Part shown: positions 16,962 to 27,100 of the stretch, piece by piece | How the letters are laid out: each line of letters begins with the position of its first letter | Position numbering within the stretch: position 1 is the stretch's first letter | Source of the DNA: Bacteroidales bacterium | GTDB lineage: Bacteria; Bacteroidota; Bacteroidia; Bacteroidales; UBA10428 | Length of the DNA: 40,428 nt | Reading direction: 5' to 3' | NCBI GenBank assembly: GCA_016935615.1 | Contig: JAFGQO010000121.1 | Coordinates: 1 to 40,428 of the forward strand | Made by a program: the position numbers and the translations under genes | The notes under the pieces: model-generated | Told to the model about the DNA's origin: nothing | The model's input: only the letters and a program-made list of their open reading frames with translations | Databases searched by the model: none

Positions 16962-17756
16962 TTACCAGCTTCCTCCGGCACCACCGCCACCGAAACCTCC
17001 TCCGCCAAACCCTCCAAATCCTCCGCCACCGAAACTGCCGCTTCCTGAAGAAAAATTACCCCAGCTGCCTTTGTGACCCGATCCTGAACCTAACATAGTG
17101 AGAAGCAGCCAGAACGGAATACTTTTGCCAATGGAATTTCTTCTTATTCTGTTTGCACGGCCAAAGATTGTCAAAAAAAGAATGAATGTAATGAATAAGC
17201 CGACAAATGGACCTATAGCATCTTTTTTAGCAGCACGTTCATTATATTCTTTGGCTGTGAATTCTCCAAGACTGAGTTGTATTAAAACAGATATGCCCTT
17301 GTTGATGCCTTCAAAATAATTGCCCTGACGGAACGACGGCAGTACTTCATTTTCAACGATCCTTTTTGCAATAGCATCAGGAATTACTCCTTCAAGTCCA
17401 TAACCTGTGGCAATGTACACTTCACCCTTCTGATCCGGTGTTTTTTCTTTTATCAGAAATACAATTCCGTTATCAAATCCTTTTTGGCCAACTCCCCACT
17501 GATGTCCTATCTCTGTTGCCACCATAGCTTTGTCTTCACCATTCAGGGTTTTCAACGTAACAACCACGATTTGTGTGGAAGTTTTATTGGAAAAATCAAC
17601 AAGTGTGTTTTCCAATTGTCTGACTTCATTGGTACTCAGCATGTTAGCCAGATCATTCACCAATCGGGGAGGAGATGGCTTTTCAGGGATCCGGACAACT
17701 GCAGAACCAAGAATAGTAGAACACAACAAAAGCAGTATCAGGAAGTATTTTTTCAT
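16962..17756 (-). CDS. TPM-domain protein with Gly-rich tail (YgcG family)
   Basis: A 264-residue exported membrane protein. It has a signal peptide (~1-19), a TPM domain (~25-165, with VNDLANMLS, TQIVVVTL, GVGQKGFDNGIVFLI and IATGYGLEG), a TM helix (~185-200), a weaker hydrophobic segment (SIPFWLLLTML), then a Gly/Ser-rich tail ending FGGGGAGGSW. This is the standard YgcG layout found next to LemA. TPM domains have been linked to photosystem II repair phosphatase activity in plants (TLP18.3), but the bacterial role is not settled; envelope quality control is a common suggestion. It starts 5 bp after the other TPM gene, in an operon with lemA. Confidence 0.92.
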   Translation of the reverse strand: MKKYFLILLLLCSTILGSAVVRIPEKPSPPRLVNDLANMLSTNEVRQLENTLVDFSNKTSTQIVVVTLKTLNGEDKAMVATEIGHQWGVGQKGFDNGIVFLIKEKTPDQKGEVYIATGYGLEGVIPDAIAKRIVENEVLPSFRQGNYFEGINKGISVLIQLSLGEFTAKEYNERAAKKDAIGPFVGLFITFILFLTIFGRANRIRRNSIGKSIPFWLLLTMLGSGSGHKGSWGNFSSGSGSFGGGGFGGFGGGGFGGGGAGGSW

Positions 17757-17761
17757 AGGTA

Positions 17762-18205
17762 TTAGTTTTTACCAAATGATAGTTCATCCGATAGTTCATT
17801 TACGTCGTCTGACTGGTAAGGAAAATAGTTATGAAGTGCCTTCCCGGCCATCTCAATTCCTTTTGTCAGTCCTTCGGCAAATTTACCATCCTGAAAAGCA
17901 GAAGCCATTTCATTTTTGATCGAATCCCAAAAATCATCAGGAGTAACTGCATTGATACCAGCATCTCCAAGAATAGCGAATTTTCTATCCCTGACAGCAA
18001 GATAGAATAATACACCATTTCTCTTTTCAGTTTTATGCATATTGAGTTTTTCAAACAAATGCGAAGCACGATCCAATACATCTTCCGAACACCTGTTCTC
18101 AAGATGCACCCGTATTTCTCCCGATGTATCTTTCTCAGCAGATCTTAGGGCTTCCAATATGCTGTTTTTTTCATCCTGATTGAAAATATTTTCTGTTTTT
18201 ATCAT
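17762..18205 (-). CDS. Short TPM-domain protein
   Basis: A 147-residue protein with a TPM domain (~18-135) but no signal peptide; its start region is soluble (MIKTENIFNQDEKNSI). Motifs SGEIRVHLE, RNGVLFYLAVRDRKFAILGDAGIN and FAEGLTKGIEMAG match the domain. It is the middle gene of a tight lemA-TPM-TPM cluster, 12 bp after lemA and 5 bp before the Gly-rich TPM gene. A single-domain second TPM protein beside a YgcG-type one is a recurring arrangement in Bacteroidota. Confidence 0.9.
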   Translation of the reverse strand: MIKTENIFNQDEKNSILEALRSAEKDTSGEIRVHLENRCSEDVLDRASHLFEKLNMHKTEKRNGVLFYLAVRDRKFAILGDAGINAVTPDDFWDSIKNEMASAFQDGKFAEGLTKGIEMAGKALHNYFPYQSDDVNELSDELSFGKN

Positions 18206-18217
18206 AGGGCAATTGAA

Positions 18218-18820
18218 TTAGAATTCAACAGCAGGTGCGACTTCTGTACCTTCCTGAGCTTCAAAAAAGGGTAACTCTGGAAATTTGAAGATGATATTCC
18301 TGGGGAACATTTTAATGTATCTGTTATAGTTTCCTACTGCATCATTGTAACGCATTCTTTCCACAGCAATCCTGTTTTCGGTGCCTTCGAGTTGTGCCTG
18401 CAATTCAAGAAAGTTTTGATTTGCCTTCAGATCAGGATATCTTTCGACAACCACCATTAATCTTGACAAAGCAGAAGACAATCCATCCTGTGCCTGCTGA
18501 AACTGGCTGAACGTATTGGCATCCAGGTTATTGGCGTCAATGTTTACCGAAGTAGCCCTGGCCCTGGCTTCAATCACACGGGTAAGTGTTTCTTTCTCAA
18601 AATCTGCATATCCTTTTACCGTATTGACCAGATTCGGGATAAGATCTGCCCGCCGCTGATAGACATTTTCAACATTCGACCACTGTTGCTCAACAGTGAC
18701 CTTACGGTTCATCATATTGTTGTAATTGGCTTTATAATACAAAAATCCTATAATACCAAGGAATATGATAATTCCTATAAGGGCTGCAAAAATGATCAAT
18801 GCAATGTTTGATTTTTTCAT
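18218..18820 (-). CDS. lemA: LemA family protein
   Basis: A 200-residue inner-membrane protein with one N-terminal TM helix (~8-29) and a long helical bundle, full length for the family. Diagnostic stretches are YNNMMNRKVTVEQQWSNVEN, YQRRADLIPNLVNTVKGYA, RLMVVVERYPDLKANQNF and VGNYNRYIKMFPRN. First gene of the lemA-TPM-TPM operon; a purine-rich AAAAGG precedes the ATG. The biochemical function of LemA is unknown. The association with TPM proteins suggests a shared membrane complex. Confidence 0.95.
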   Translation of the reverse strand: MKKSNIALIIFAALIGIIIFLGIIGFLYYKANYNNMMNRKVTVEQQWSNVENVYQRRADLIPNLVNTVKGYADFEKETLTRVIEARARATSVNIDANNLDANTFSQFQQAQDGLSSALSRLMVVVERYPDLKANQNFLELQAQLEGTENRIAVERMRYNDAVGNYNRYIKMFPRNIIFKFPELPFFEAQEGTEVAPAVEF

Positions 18821-18952
18821 CCTTTTAGAATTTAATTTTCAAAGTATTTGTTTTACCTGTAAATATAAAGTATTCCCTTTTAACCTTTACGGAGTGATAA
18901 AGAAATCCTGCTGACGAATCGGCAAGTTGAAGGTTTTTGTCGGTAAATGTAA

Positions 18953-18980
18953 AAACCGGCCGGGTTGTCCCGGCCGGTTT
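18953..18980 (-). terminator. Rho-independent terminator of the SusCD operon
   Basis: A perfect 12-bp stem AAACCGGCCGGG / CCCGGCCGGTTT closes a 4-base loop. Read on the minus strand the stem is followed by a T-run (GGTTTTTACA); read on the plus strand there are only three Ts. It lies 85 bp past the last gene of the sus-like operon and before the lemA operon, isolating the two. Confidence 0.85.
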
Positions 18981-19064
18981 CATCCATGATGCGTTAATCG
19001 AAAACTAATTTTTGACTAACACCAGTACATAAATCCTAAAGATTTATGATAGCACCTTTTTCTA

Positions 19065-21185
19065 TTATTCTATCAATTCAAATCTGTAGTTGTCAATGCA
19101 AAGATTAATATTGCTTGGTCCGCCATCCCAGTTTATTCCCCATTCTTTCGTAAAAGTTGACATATCATTCATTACACCTGTACCTGCTCCGTCGCTGTCG
19201 TGAAAGTCTGTCAATGGAATTGTGATTGTTATCCAGTTTGGAGTTGTATAGGGACCGCTTTCAACCCAGGGTTGAAAATTGTACCAAAAATCACCTTCAG
19301 CATCACTTTGGAACCTGAAACGTATCCTTCCTGCTGTTATTGGATCAATGACTTTAATATCAACCTTAACAACATAATCACTAACATTTGTTCCGACAAT
19401 ATTACCAGGCATTGTTCCTCCGTCACTGTTTTGTGCTCCAAATGTTATCCATCCGTTTTGATTCACCAAATCCACCCTTAAGTAATTTGATCCGTCCAGC
19501 GATAAGATCGGATCATTTTCAATAGTTCCTCCATTGTGCCATCCCGGATTTTTCGTATCGAAATCAAAAATGATCAGAGCCGGGTCAACAACAGGATCAA
19601 CGCTAACGAAAGTAATTTCCGGTGATTCAACATATTCACCTTCATCTGTGATAAAGATAATGGTTCCCGGTCCCAGCTTAACCTCGAGTGGTACATAGAC
19701 CTGCATTATGGTATCGTTTTTCAGCCCGAACATAGTAGCATTCAAATCAATAGGGAAAATAACTTCACTAAAAACATCCATATTGAACCCTTTTATTTCA
19801 ATCATCTCACCCGGAGCAGCCATTGCAGGCATAGCAACTATTTCCGGTGCGAGATTTGGCGTGATGGTTAAAGATTGTACAGAATTCACTTCACTGCCAT
19901 TGGTAGTAATCAAAGTAACTGTACCGGACAAGCTTCCCGGAGGCACAGTGGCCGTAATTTCAATATCGGTTCCTCCGGACACCTGTGCTTCCTTGCCACC
20001 TGTAAATCGAACAGCAGCAACAATATCAAGGTCGGTTCCTGTAATGGTGATATCTTCTTTCGTCAGCAGACTTAACGGAGTAATATCGGTTATTGTTGGC
20101 AGCACAAGCGATATGGCATCGTCTGAAACAACCGAAACGCCAGCTACAGTAATGAATGTCACAACATCTTCCAGTGCATCCTCGGGAACCGTTACAGTAA
20201 GTTCCGTAGTGCTTCCGCTGACAATGGAACCTTCCGAACCTCCGCCAAAAGTCACGGTATTCACCAGATCAAGGTTGGTGCCTGTTACCGTGATGTCCTG
20301 GCCGGTCTTTGCCGGATCGGGTGAGATCCCTGTTATCACAGGGTCTATCATGGCCAGTTCTTCAGGAGCCGCAACTAAAATTCCTGATGCAGGGATCATA
20401 CTTACGGGACCGGCTAATGCATTTACAGGTACTTCAACAACAATCTGAGTGGCACTGATGCTTTCAAAACTGCTTACTTTTTTGGTTATACTGAATTCAA
20501 TCTGTGTAGTCAGATCAAGATTTGTACCGGTAATTGTAAGGTTGGTACCCGGTTTTACAGGATTCGGGGTCATAGAAGTAACTGCCGGAGCAGCAACGAT
20601 CAGTTCCATAGCCGATTCCACTGTTAATGGAATGGTATCTCCGTTGGATAGTGTGATCACCCCGGTCTGTGCCTCCAGTGGCACTGCAACCTCTATTTCG
20701 GTTTTTGTATGACTAACAAACTCCGTAACAGATATTTTATCTGTGAAGATCACTTCGTTTACCAGGTTAAAATAATCTCCCTGTATGGAAATGATATCGC
20801 CCGGTCTCACACTCGACGGAACAATGGTATCGATGGTAATGGGTTCCGAAATGATCAGCATGGTTTTGGGATAGATGTCCCCGTCACCGGTACGAAGTAA
20901 AACGTATCCGTCAACCGTTTCTTCCGGAACCGTTAAGGTGATCAGCTCCGGAGTGAACGTATTGAACGTGGTGATTTCAATATTGTCGGGAAGAACAATG
21001 GTATTTACCTTGTTCAGGTTATTTCCGATGAATTTCAGTTCGCCGCCCCTGAGAGCAGGAGAGGGACCCCAGCTAAGGAGTTCCACCGCATCGCTTTCAT
21101 CCTTTTTACACGAATTCAGCATGAGTCCTGTAAGCAGGATAAGCAATGAGATGAATGCCGTAATTTTATTTTTTATGATAAACAT
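19065..21185 (-). CDS. Surface lipoprotein with six TIG/IPT domains and C-terminal glycan-binding domain
   Basis: A 706-residue outer-membrane lipoprotein: a signal peptide ends in lipobox LNSC (~Cys26) followed by KKDESD, a surface-export-type acidic sequence. Six Ig-like TIG/IPT domains of ~82-90 residues follow, recognisable by openings such as VTSMTPNPVKPGT, ITGISPDPAKTGQ and ITDITPLSLLTKE and by ITGTNLDL/ITGTDLDI strands. The last ~165 residues (from LIIFDFDT to the end) resemble the beta-sandwich sugar-binding domain of SGBP-B-type proteins, with several Trp/Tyr (WYNFQPW, WGINWDGG) that could stack on sugar rings. It is last in the sus-like operon, 11 bp after a shorter relative. Role inferred: hold polysaccharide away from the membrane for SusCD. 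Confidence 0.87.
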   Translation of the reverse strand: MFIIKNKITAFISLLILLTGLMLNSCKKDESDAVELLSWGPSPALRGGELKFIGNNLNKVNTIVLPDNIEITTFNTFTPELITLTVPEETVDGYVLLRTGDGDIYPKTMLIISEPITIDTIVPSSVRPGDIISIQGDYFNLVNEVIFTDKISVTEFVSHTKTEIEVAVPLEAQTGVITLSNGDTIPLTVESAMELIVAAPAVTSMTPNPVKPGTNLTITGTNLDLTTQIEFSITKKVSSFESISATQIVVEVPVNALAGPVSMIPASGILVAAPEELAMIDPVITGISPDPAKTGQDITVTGTNLDLVNTVTFGGGSEGSIVSGSTTELTVTVPEDALEDVVTFITVAGVSVVSDDAISLVLPTITDITPLSLLTKEDITITGTDLDIVAAVRFTGGKEAQVSGGTDIEITATVPPGSLSGTVTLITTNGSEVNSVQSLTITPNLAPEIVAMPAMAAPGEMIEIKGFNMDVFSEVIFPIDLNATMFGLKNDTIMQVYVPLEVKLGPGTIIFITDEGEYVESPEITFVSVDPVVDPALIIFDFDTKNPGWHNGGTIENDPILSLDGSNYLRVDLVNQNGWITFGAQNSDGGTMPGNIVGTNVSDYVVKVDIKVIDPITAGRIRFRFQSDAEGDFWYNFQPWVESGPYTTPNWITITIPLTDFHDSDGAGTGVMNDMSTFTKEWGINWDGGPSNINLCIDNYRFELIE

Positions 21186-21196
21186 ACTATCTGATT

Positions 21197-22420
21197 TTAT
21201 TTAGGTACAATACGCAAATTGTCAATATTAATATTTATATCTTCAGGACCGGTATCACCACTGAATATCAGCACACAAACATTAGTGAGTTCACTCAGAT
21301 CATCAATTTGTGATGCGCCACCGTCCTTATCGTATTTAAAATCAGTCAAAGGTATCGAGATGGTCTCCCATCCGTCAGTGGAATATGCACCTTCCTGCCA
21401 TGGTCGCCACCAGGCCTGCGTTGAAATATCATGAAAATGATCTGAGAAACCATTACCATCCTCATAAATTGAAAACCATATACGCATTGTAAACTGTGTC
21501 CATTCATTCGGAACATTCACTTCGAACCGAAAATCAAGATCGTATATACTGCCTTCGGCAACAGGAATATCCCCTCTTTTGTTTTTTGCAAGGTAGAAAC
21601 AAGCCAGAGGATTTTGCCATGACCATGCTTCAAGACCCTGGTATCGAAGCATAAGGAAATTACCGGAGCAAGGTTCCAGGTCAGGAGCTGAATCGGCATA
21701 GGCTATCTCTCCGGTCCAGTTCTCGCAGGTATACATTTCGCGGTCAAAATCGAGAAGAATATTCCTGTTGTCCCTGAACAAAAAGGATGAAGTGGCAGAA
21801 CCAAAATTGGTGGTCACAGTGATATTGCCTGTTGAAGCGCCTTCGGGAACAATTATACGAAGTTCTGTTTTTTCAATTTCATCCACTACGGCTTCCAGTT
21901 GTTCCTCTCCGAAAGTGATCAGGATAGGTTCAAAGAAATAATCCCCGTAAAGTACGGCAATGTCTCCATCCTCGACATATTCGGATTTGATGGATGAGAG
22001 CAGAGGTCCCGGAATATCCACCCTGAAATCGTATTCCAGTACATACCCGTCGCTGAAAACAAGGGTCATTTTATCGTTAATTTCCGTTGGTGGTGTATTA
22101 GGTACGGTTACCAGAATACTCTGACTGGTAACATAAGTAGGTGTTACAAGGGCTTCCTGGTCATTGAACCAGATCTCCCTGACACCGCCGAGATTATCTC
22201 CCACTATAGCTATCAGATTGCCCATGTAGGCAGCAACGAGCAAGGAATCCGATTGCTCGGGATTGGTTACTCTTACATAGTATATCACAGGTGTTCCCCC
22301 GTTGGGAAGATCGTCTTCCGTACAGGATATTGTTAGCACCCCTGCCATTATTCCGGGAATGATCAGGAGCAGTAAATATTTCATGAATGCTTTCATATGC
22401 ATAGGTTTAAATAATTTCAT
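21197..22420 (-). CDS. SGBP-like surface glycan-binding lipoprotein with two TIG/IPT domains
   Basis: A 407-residue lipoprotein; the frame is open to 22447, but ATG 22420 begins just past the SusD stop (22422) and avoids overlap. Internal Met starts at 22396 or 22384 would also leave a good lipoprotein signal ending ISC, followed by TEDD. Two TIG/IPT domains (~40-210) precede a C-terminal domain (from ILLDFDREMYTCENW) like that of the larger neighbour: both have a WxxIxIPLTDF strand and end in an INIDNLRI/LCIDNYRF strand. The aromatic-rich AWWRPWQEG and LEAWSWQNP are candidate sugar platforms. Its place directly after susD is typical of surface glycan-binding proteins. Confidence 0.87.
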   Translation of the reverse strand: MKLFKPMHMKAFMKYLLLLIIPGIMAGVLTISCTEDDLPNGGTPVIYYVRVTNPEQSDSLLVAAYMGNLIAIVGDNLGGVREIWFNDQEALVTPTYVTSQSILVTVPNTPPTEINDKMTLVFSDGYVLEYDFRVDIPGPLLSSIKSEYVEDGDIAVLYGDYFFEPILITFGEEQLEAVVDEIEKTELRIIVPEGASTGNITVTTNFGSATSSFLFRDNRNILLDFDREMYTCENWTGEIAYADSAPDLEPCSGNFLMLRYQGLEAWSWQNPLACFYLAKNKRGDIPVAEGSIYDLDFRFEVNVPNEWTQFTMRIWFSIYEDGNGFSDHFHDISTQAWWRPWQEGAYSTDGWETISIPLTDFKYDKDGGASQIDDLSELTNVCVLIFSGDTGPEDININIDNLRIVPK

Positions 22421-22421
22421 G

Positions 22422-24065
22422 TTATTCGAATTGATAATCAACAGCATCTTCCAGGAACAAAGGATTGATGATCACTTCGGCTTCCGGAATGGGCAAAAAC
22501 ATATCTGTTTCGTAAACAACTATTGCAGAGTTGAGAGTTGAATCAAGCTGATAGCTGTCCCAGGTATTTGCATCTTCAGTTCCGTCAATTCTTCGATAAA
22601 CATAATGTCTTTTCTGTGAGTTTATGTATTCGATGGCAGCAGATGAATTACGATAATAGTAACGCTTGATATCAAACCAGAACATGCTTTCCAGTGCAAA
22701 TTCCACCCTTCTTTCATTGAAAATATCCAGGAAAGTAAGGTTTGTTTTAGGATCGAGTCCCGCGCGTTCGCGGATTGCATTGAAATACCCGAGAGCGGTT
22801 TCGTCGGTTGTTTCCGTACCGGCACCAAGTGTGGCTTCGGCATAGATCAGGTATACATCGGCAAGACGGAGCAGGTATACATTGTTTGCAGCATCCTGAT
22901 CGATCCCCACCTGACCGTTCACATCACTCGATTTGCCTATTACATACTTCTTCAGATGATTCAGAACATCATTTGGTGATTCGATATTGTTGGTCGGATT
23001 CTCAGGATCCGGAACCTCAAAATAATAGGTATACCCCCCATCCTCCTGGTTGAGTTCAGGGTATTCATCGCCCAGGGTCATGTATATCTCTTTTCTTCTC
23101 AGATCGCCGGGTTCTATGATTTGCAGTAAGTCATACGTACAGCTTTTTCCGCCTCCCCATTGCTGATCGGCAATTACACTGCTGCGTGCCCAGTTGGCAT
23201 TCCTGCTGTTCCCTGTGGCATAACCTGCTTTGATCCATTGCATGGCAAACAGGGATTCGGAATTGTTATCATTCTCTATTTTGAATAAATCGCCATATAC
23301 AGGCATCAGAGTTAAGCCGCTGTTTTCAATCACATCCTGTGCATATTGTTTTGCCAGATCAAAATACTGGCCGGAATTCGGATCTGTCAGATCCTGAGCC
23401 ATGGTAAGATATAATTTGGCCATCAGTCCTTCGGCCGACCATTTTGTTACCCGACCGGGTTCGTTTTCATCGGGTTTCACATTTTCAATGACAAATTCAA
23501 GGTCGCGCCTGATGAATTCGTATAGGCTCGAACGTGTGTTTTTCGGAAGCATCATATCGTTGGTCACTACGAGTTCGGTGGAATTTTCCACAATGGGCAC
23601 TTCGCCCCAGAATTCAGCCAGGATGTAATATGCCATAGCCCTGATAAAACGTGCTTCGGCAAGGGCCTGGTTTACGATCTCTTCCGATACATTTTCGAGT
23701 GCGATCCGGGGCATATCATTGATTACGGAATTTGTATAGGATACAACACGGAAAAGACCTTTCCATCCTTCCGATAAATACGAGTTTCCCGCATTGAAGG
23801 ACAAATAGTAATACTGGCCTTCCTGATCGTAAGTGTAGTATATATTTCCTGACATACAATCTCCGGCCAGCCAGAAAAACTTGTCGTTGAAATTGAACCA
23901 GGGATACCCGTATAGCGATGCGGTTCCTGATCTGACTTCTTCTTCGGTCCTGTAGTATTCGTCTGCCACCAGCCTGTCCTCGGGAGTGAGTTCAAGAAAA
24001 TCTTCGCAGGCACCAAAGACTCCGGCGATGGTAAGCAATACGATATATTTTATAGTTTTTTTCAT
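22422..24065 (-). CDS. SusD/RagB-family nutrient-binding outer-membrane lipoprotein
   Basis: A 547-residue SusD-like lipoprotein, the lid and glycan-capture partner of the SusC channel. ATG 24065 gives the signal MKKTIKYIVLLTIAGVFGAC with Cys20 as lipidation site, then EDFLELTPEDRL, a signature SusD start. The frame is open to 24086. TPR-like helices appear in QALAEARFIRAMAYYILAEFWGEVPIV and in YLLRLADVYLIYAEA...FNAIRERAG. The FNERRVEFALESMFWFDIKR block and the C-terminal LPIPEAEVIINP are highly characteristic. It follows susC after a ~40-bp gap. The bound glycan cannot be told from sequence. Confidence 0.96.
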   Translation of the reverse strand: MKKTIKYIVLLTIAGVFGACEDFLELTPEDRLVADEYYRTEEEVRSGTASLYGYPWFNFNDKFFWLAGDCMSGNIYYTYDQEGQYYYLSFNAGNSYLSEGWKGLFRVVSYTNSVINDMPRIALENVSEEIVNQALAEARFIRAMAYYILAEFWGEVPIVENSTELVVTNDMMLPKNTRSSLYEFIRRDLEFVIENVKPDENEPGRVTKWSAEGLMAKLYLTMAQDLTDPNSGQYFDLAKQYAQDVIENSGLTLMPVYGDLFKIENDNNSESLFAMQWIKAGYATGNSRNANWARSSVIADQQWGGGKSCTYDLLQIIEPGDLRRKEIYMTLGDEYPELNQEDGGYTYYFEVPDPENPTNNIESPNDVLNHLKKYVIGKSSDVNGQVGIDQDAANNVYLLRLADVYLIYAEATLGAGTETTDETALGYFNAIRERAGLDPKTNLTFLDIFNERRVEFALESMFWFDIKRYYYRNSSAAIEYINSQKRHYVYRRIDGTEDANTWDSYQLDSTLNSAIVVYETDMFLPIPEAEVIINPLFLEDAVDYQFE

Positions 24066-24108
24066 ATCTGTTATGTTTACATTCATTGTAGTATATTCTT
24101 ATCAGTTA

Positions 24109-27100
24109 CTAGAAATCGACATCCAGTCCGAATGAAAAGATCCTCGGTGAAGGATATCGTCCCATATCGAAATTCTGTCTTCGTGCATCCTGGTTGAATG
24201 CCCCGATTTCAGGATCGTAACCGGAATATTTGGTGAAGGTGTACACGTTCTGAGCGTTAACATAAATTCTCACCCTGTCAATGAACAACTTTCTTGTCCA
24301 CTCGGAAGGCAGGGTATACCCAAAAATAATATTCTGAATACGCAAATACGTACCGTCCTCTATAAATCGATCGGACATACGGTTGTTCCGGTTGACATCG
24401 TTGGTGGAAAAGCGAGGCATATCCGCACCCGGATTGGCAAGTGTCAGATTGGCCGGATCGTCGGGATCTCCTGCCGGATCGATCATCGTTGTTCTTGCCC
24501 TGTTGGTTACGGAGGAAGCCTGGTTGCTGTATAAGCTGGTCATTCCTTCAATTTCCACCCTTGAATAATTCAGAATATCCGCACCATAGGAACCAATAAT
24601 GTTTACTGACAATTCAAAGGGGCCGTAATTGAACGAGTTATTGAATCCATAGGTAAAGTCAGGATTCGGATCCCCGATGATTGTCTGGTCATCGGTATTG
24701 ATTACACCATCGCCGTTCAGATCTTTGAATTTTATATCTCCGATCCAAACGCCGGTGTTGTAATCTACAAGGTTTAATCCATTCGGATTTTCTTCCGTAA
24801 CTGTGGCAGGGTCCTGAACCTGAACCGGACTATCCAGTATATCCTGCTGATCGGTAAAAAGGCCATCGGTAACATAACCGTAATACACACCAATGGGTTC
24901 ACCTGCAGTTGTCATAGTAACCCTCTGGAATTCCGTGTACCAGTATAAACCTTCCCAGTAGATCTTGGTTTCTTCATCCAGTTCTTTTATCTTGTTTCTG
25001 TTCAGGGAAAAGGTAAGGTCTGTTCTCCAGTTAAACCTGGATTTTGTAATATTGTGTGTTGTCAGGGTCAACTCGATCCCTTTGTTTTCCATTTTTCCAA
25101 CGTTTACATAAGGTGCCGCTACATCTTCCCACGGATTGGGCCCGCCGATATAAGATGGTACAGAGAGTCTGAGCAACATATCTCTTGTTTGTTTGTTGTA
25201 TAAATCGACGGCAAAATCGATCTTTCCCTGTATCAATGACATATCCAGCCCGATATTGTACATTTCGGTAGTTTCCCATTTCAATTGCGGATTTGCTATC
25301 TTTTCCATACGGTAAGAGGTGCCAAATTCTGAATCTTTTTGTGTAAGGGAAGAGCCGTAGAGGTAACTTTCATTCGGGTGGTTTCCGACCATACCATAAC
25401 CAAGACGGAGTTTCAGGTTCCTTACAAAAGAAATATTTTCCATAAAACTTTCATTGCTGATCCGCCATGCCAGCGAACCTGACGGGAAATACCCCCATTT
25501 GTTTTCCGGTCCGAATTTTGAAGAGCCATCTGCTCTTAACGTAAATGTAGCAAGGTAACGATCGTCATAATTGTAATTCAGCCTGCCAAAATAAGACATC
25601 TTCGATGACGGGTCTTTCCATCCGTTGGTAATGTTGGTGGTATTATCTCCCTGGCTTAACACATGGATTTCGTTGGAGGCAAAATTCTCTTTGGTAACTT
25701 CTATGCGTTCCCACAATGATTTCTGTGCTTCGGAAAACAACTGTATGGTTAAATTGTGCTTCTCTGCAAAAGTTAAATCGTACGTAAGTGTATTGATCCA
25801 GATCCAGAAGAAACTATGCTCGTTGCGTTGCTTCATCTTATTTACATCGTTGGTAATGGCACCAAACTGGTAGGTCGGGTGGAAGGCTACATTTATCAGG
25901 TTGCTGTTGTCTATACCCAGTTCCGTTTTGAAAGTAAGATTTTTAATGATCTCAGCAAGGGCATATACATTTCCGAAAACCCTTTCCCTGGTCAGGGTAT
26001 TGTTCCTGATCAAAGCAAGTGCCACCGGATTGTAGTTTGATCCGGCATAAGTCACATCCGGTCCTGCATACTCGCCGTCCATATTGCGAACAGGAATGTC
26101 GGGCTGCATTTTCAGAGCATTCATAATTACACCGTCGCCGCCGTCATTCAACGTGATCACTTCATTTGTTTTGGCATAGGTTATTACACCGCCTACTTTT
26201 AACCAGTCTCTGACCTGACCGTTCAGGTTCAGTCGGCCGGTTACCCTTTTGAATCCCGATCCGATAATTATACCGTCCTGATCGAAATAACTTCCTGAGA
26301 TACTGTAATCGAATTTTTCCTGTCCGCCGGCTATCGATATCTGGTGACTCCGGCTCCATGCATTTCTGAATACCTCATCCTGCCAGTCTGTACCGGAACC
26401 CAGTAAACCCGGATCAAGGTATTTTTCATCCTGTTCCCGGTTGAGTTCGTCTCTGATCTGCATCTGGTATTCCGCATATTCAGGCAGATCCATCATATCA
26501 AGTTTTTTCGGCAGAGTCTGCAGTGCAAAGTAGGTATTGTAAGAGACTTTTGTTTTACCTGCTTCCCCTTTCTTGGTCGTGATCAGCACTACGCCATTTG
26601 CAGCCTGCGAACCGTAAATTGCAGAGGCAGAGGCATCTTTCAGTACTTCAATATTTATAATGTCGTTCGGGTTGATTGTTGAAAGAGGATTCACCCTGTT
26701 CTGACCGTTGGCTCCTCCGGCCCAGTCGAATCCCGAAACTTCGGTTCCCTGTCCCTGGAAAGGAATGCCGTCGATCACATACAAAGGTTCGTTTGATAAG
26801 GTGATAGAACTTGCTCCGCGGATGCGAATGGTAAGGGCACCACCGGGCTGACCCGAGTTCTGCATTACCTGAACTCCGGCAATACGTCCCTGCAAAGCCT
26901 GGTCGATGTTGGTGGCCACAGTACTCCTCAGTGTTTCTTCAGAGACAGAAGCAACCGAACCTGTAAGATCACTCCGTTTCATGGTTCCGTAACCAACAAC
27001 AACCACCTGATCAAGTTCCAGTATATCTTCCTTAAGATTTATATCAATAATTGTCTGATCACCAACAACAATTTCCTCAGACAAAAAGCCTACAAAAGAA

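Noticed and set aside
16965-17045. Gly-rich repeat at the end of the TPM gene as a separate DNA repeat or frameshift
   Set aside because: The FGGGG-type tail ending GGSW is normal for YgcG-type proteins.
19708-20448. Long plus-strand open frame (246 codons) opposite the TIG lipoprotein
   Set aside because: It is a shadow of the minus-strand TIG gene: Ser/Thr/Val-rich, low-complexity translation, no start context, and the opposite frame has six clear TIG domains.
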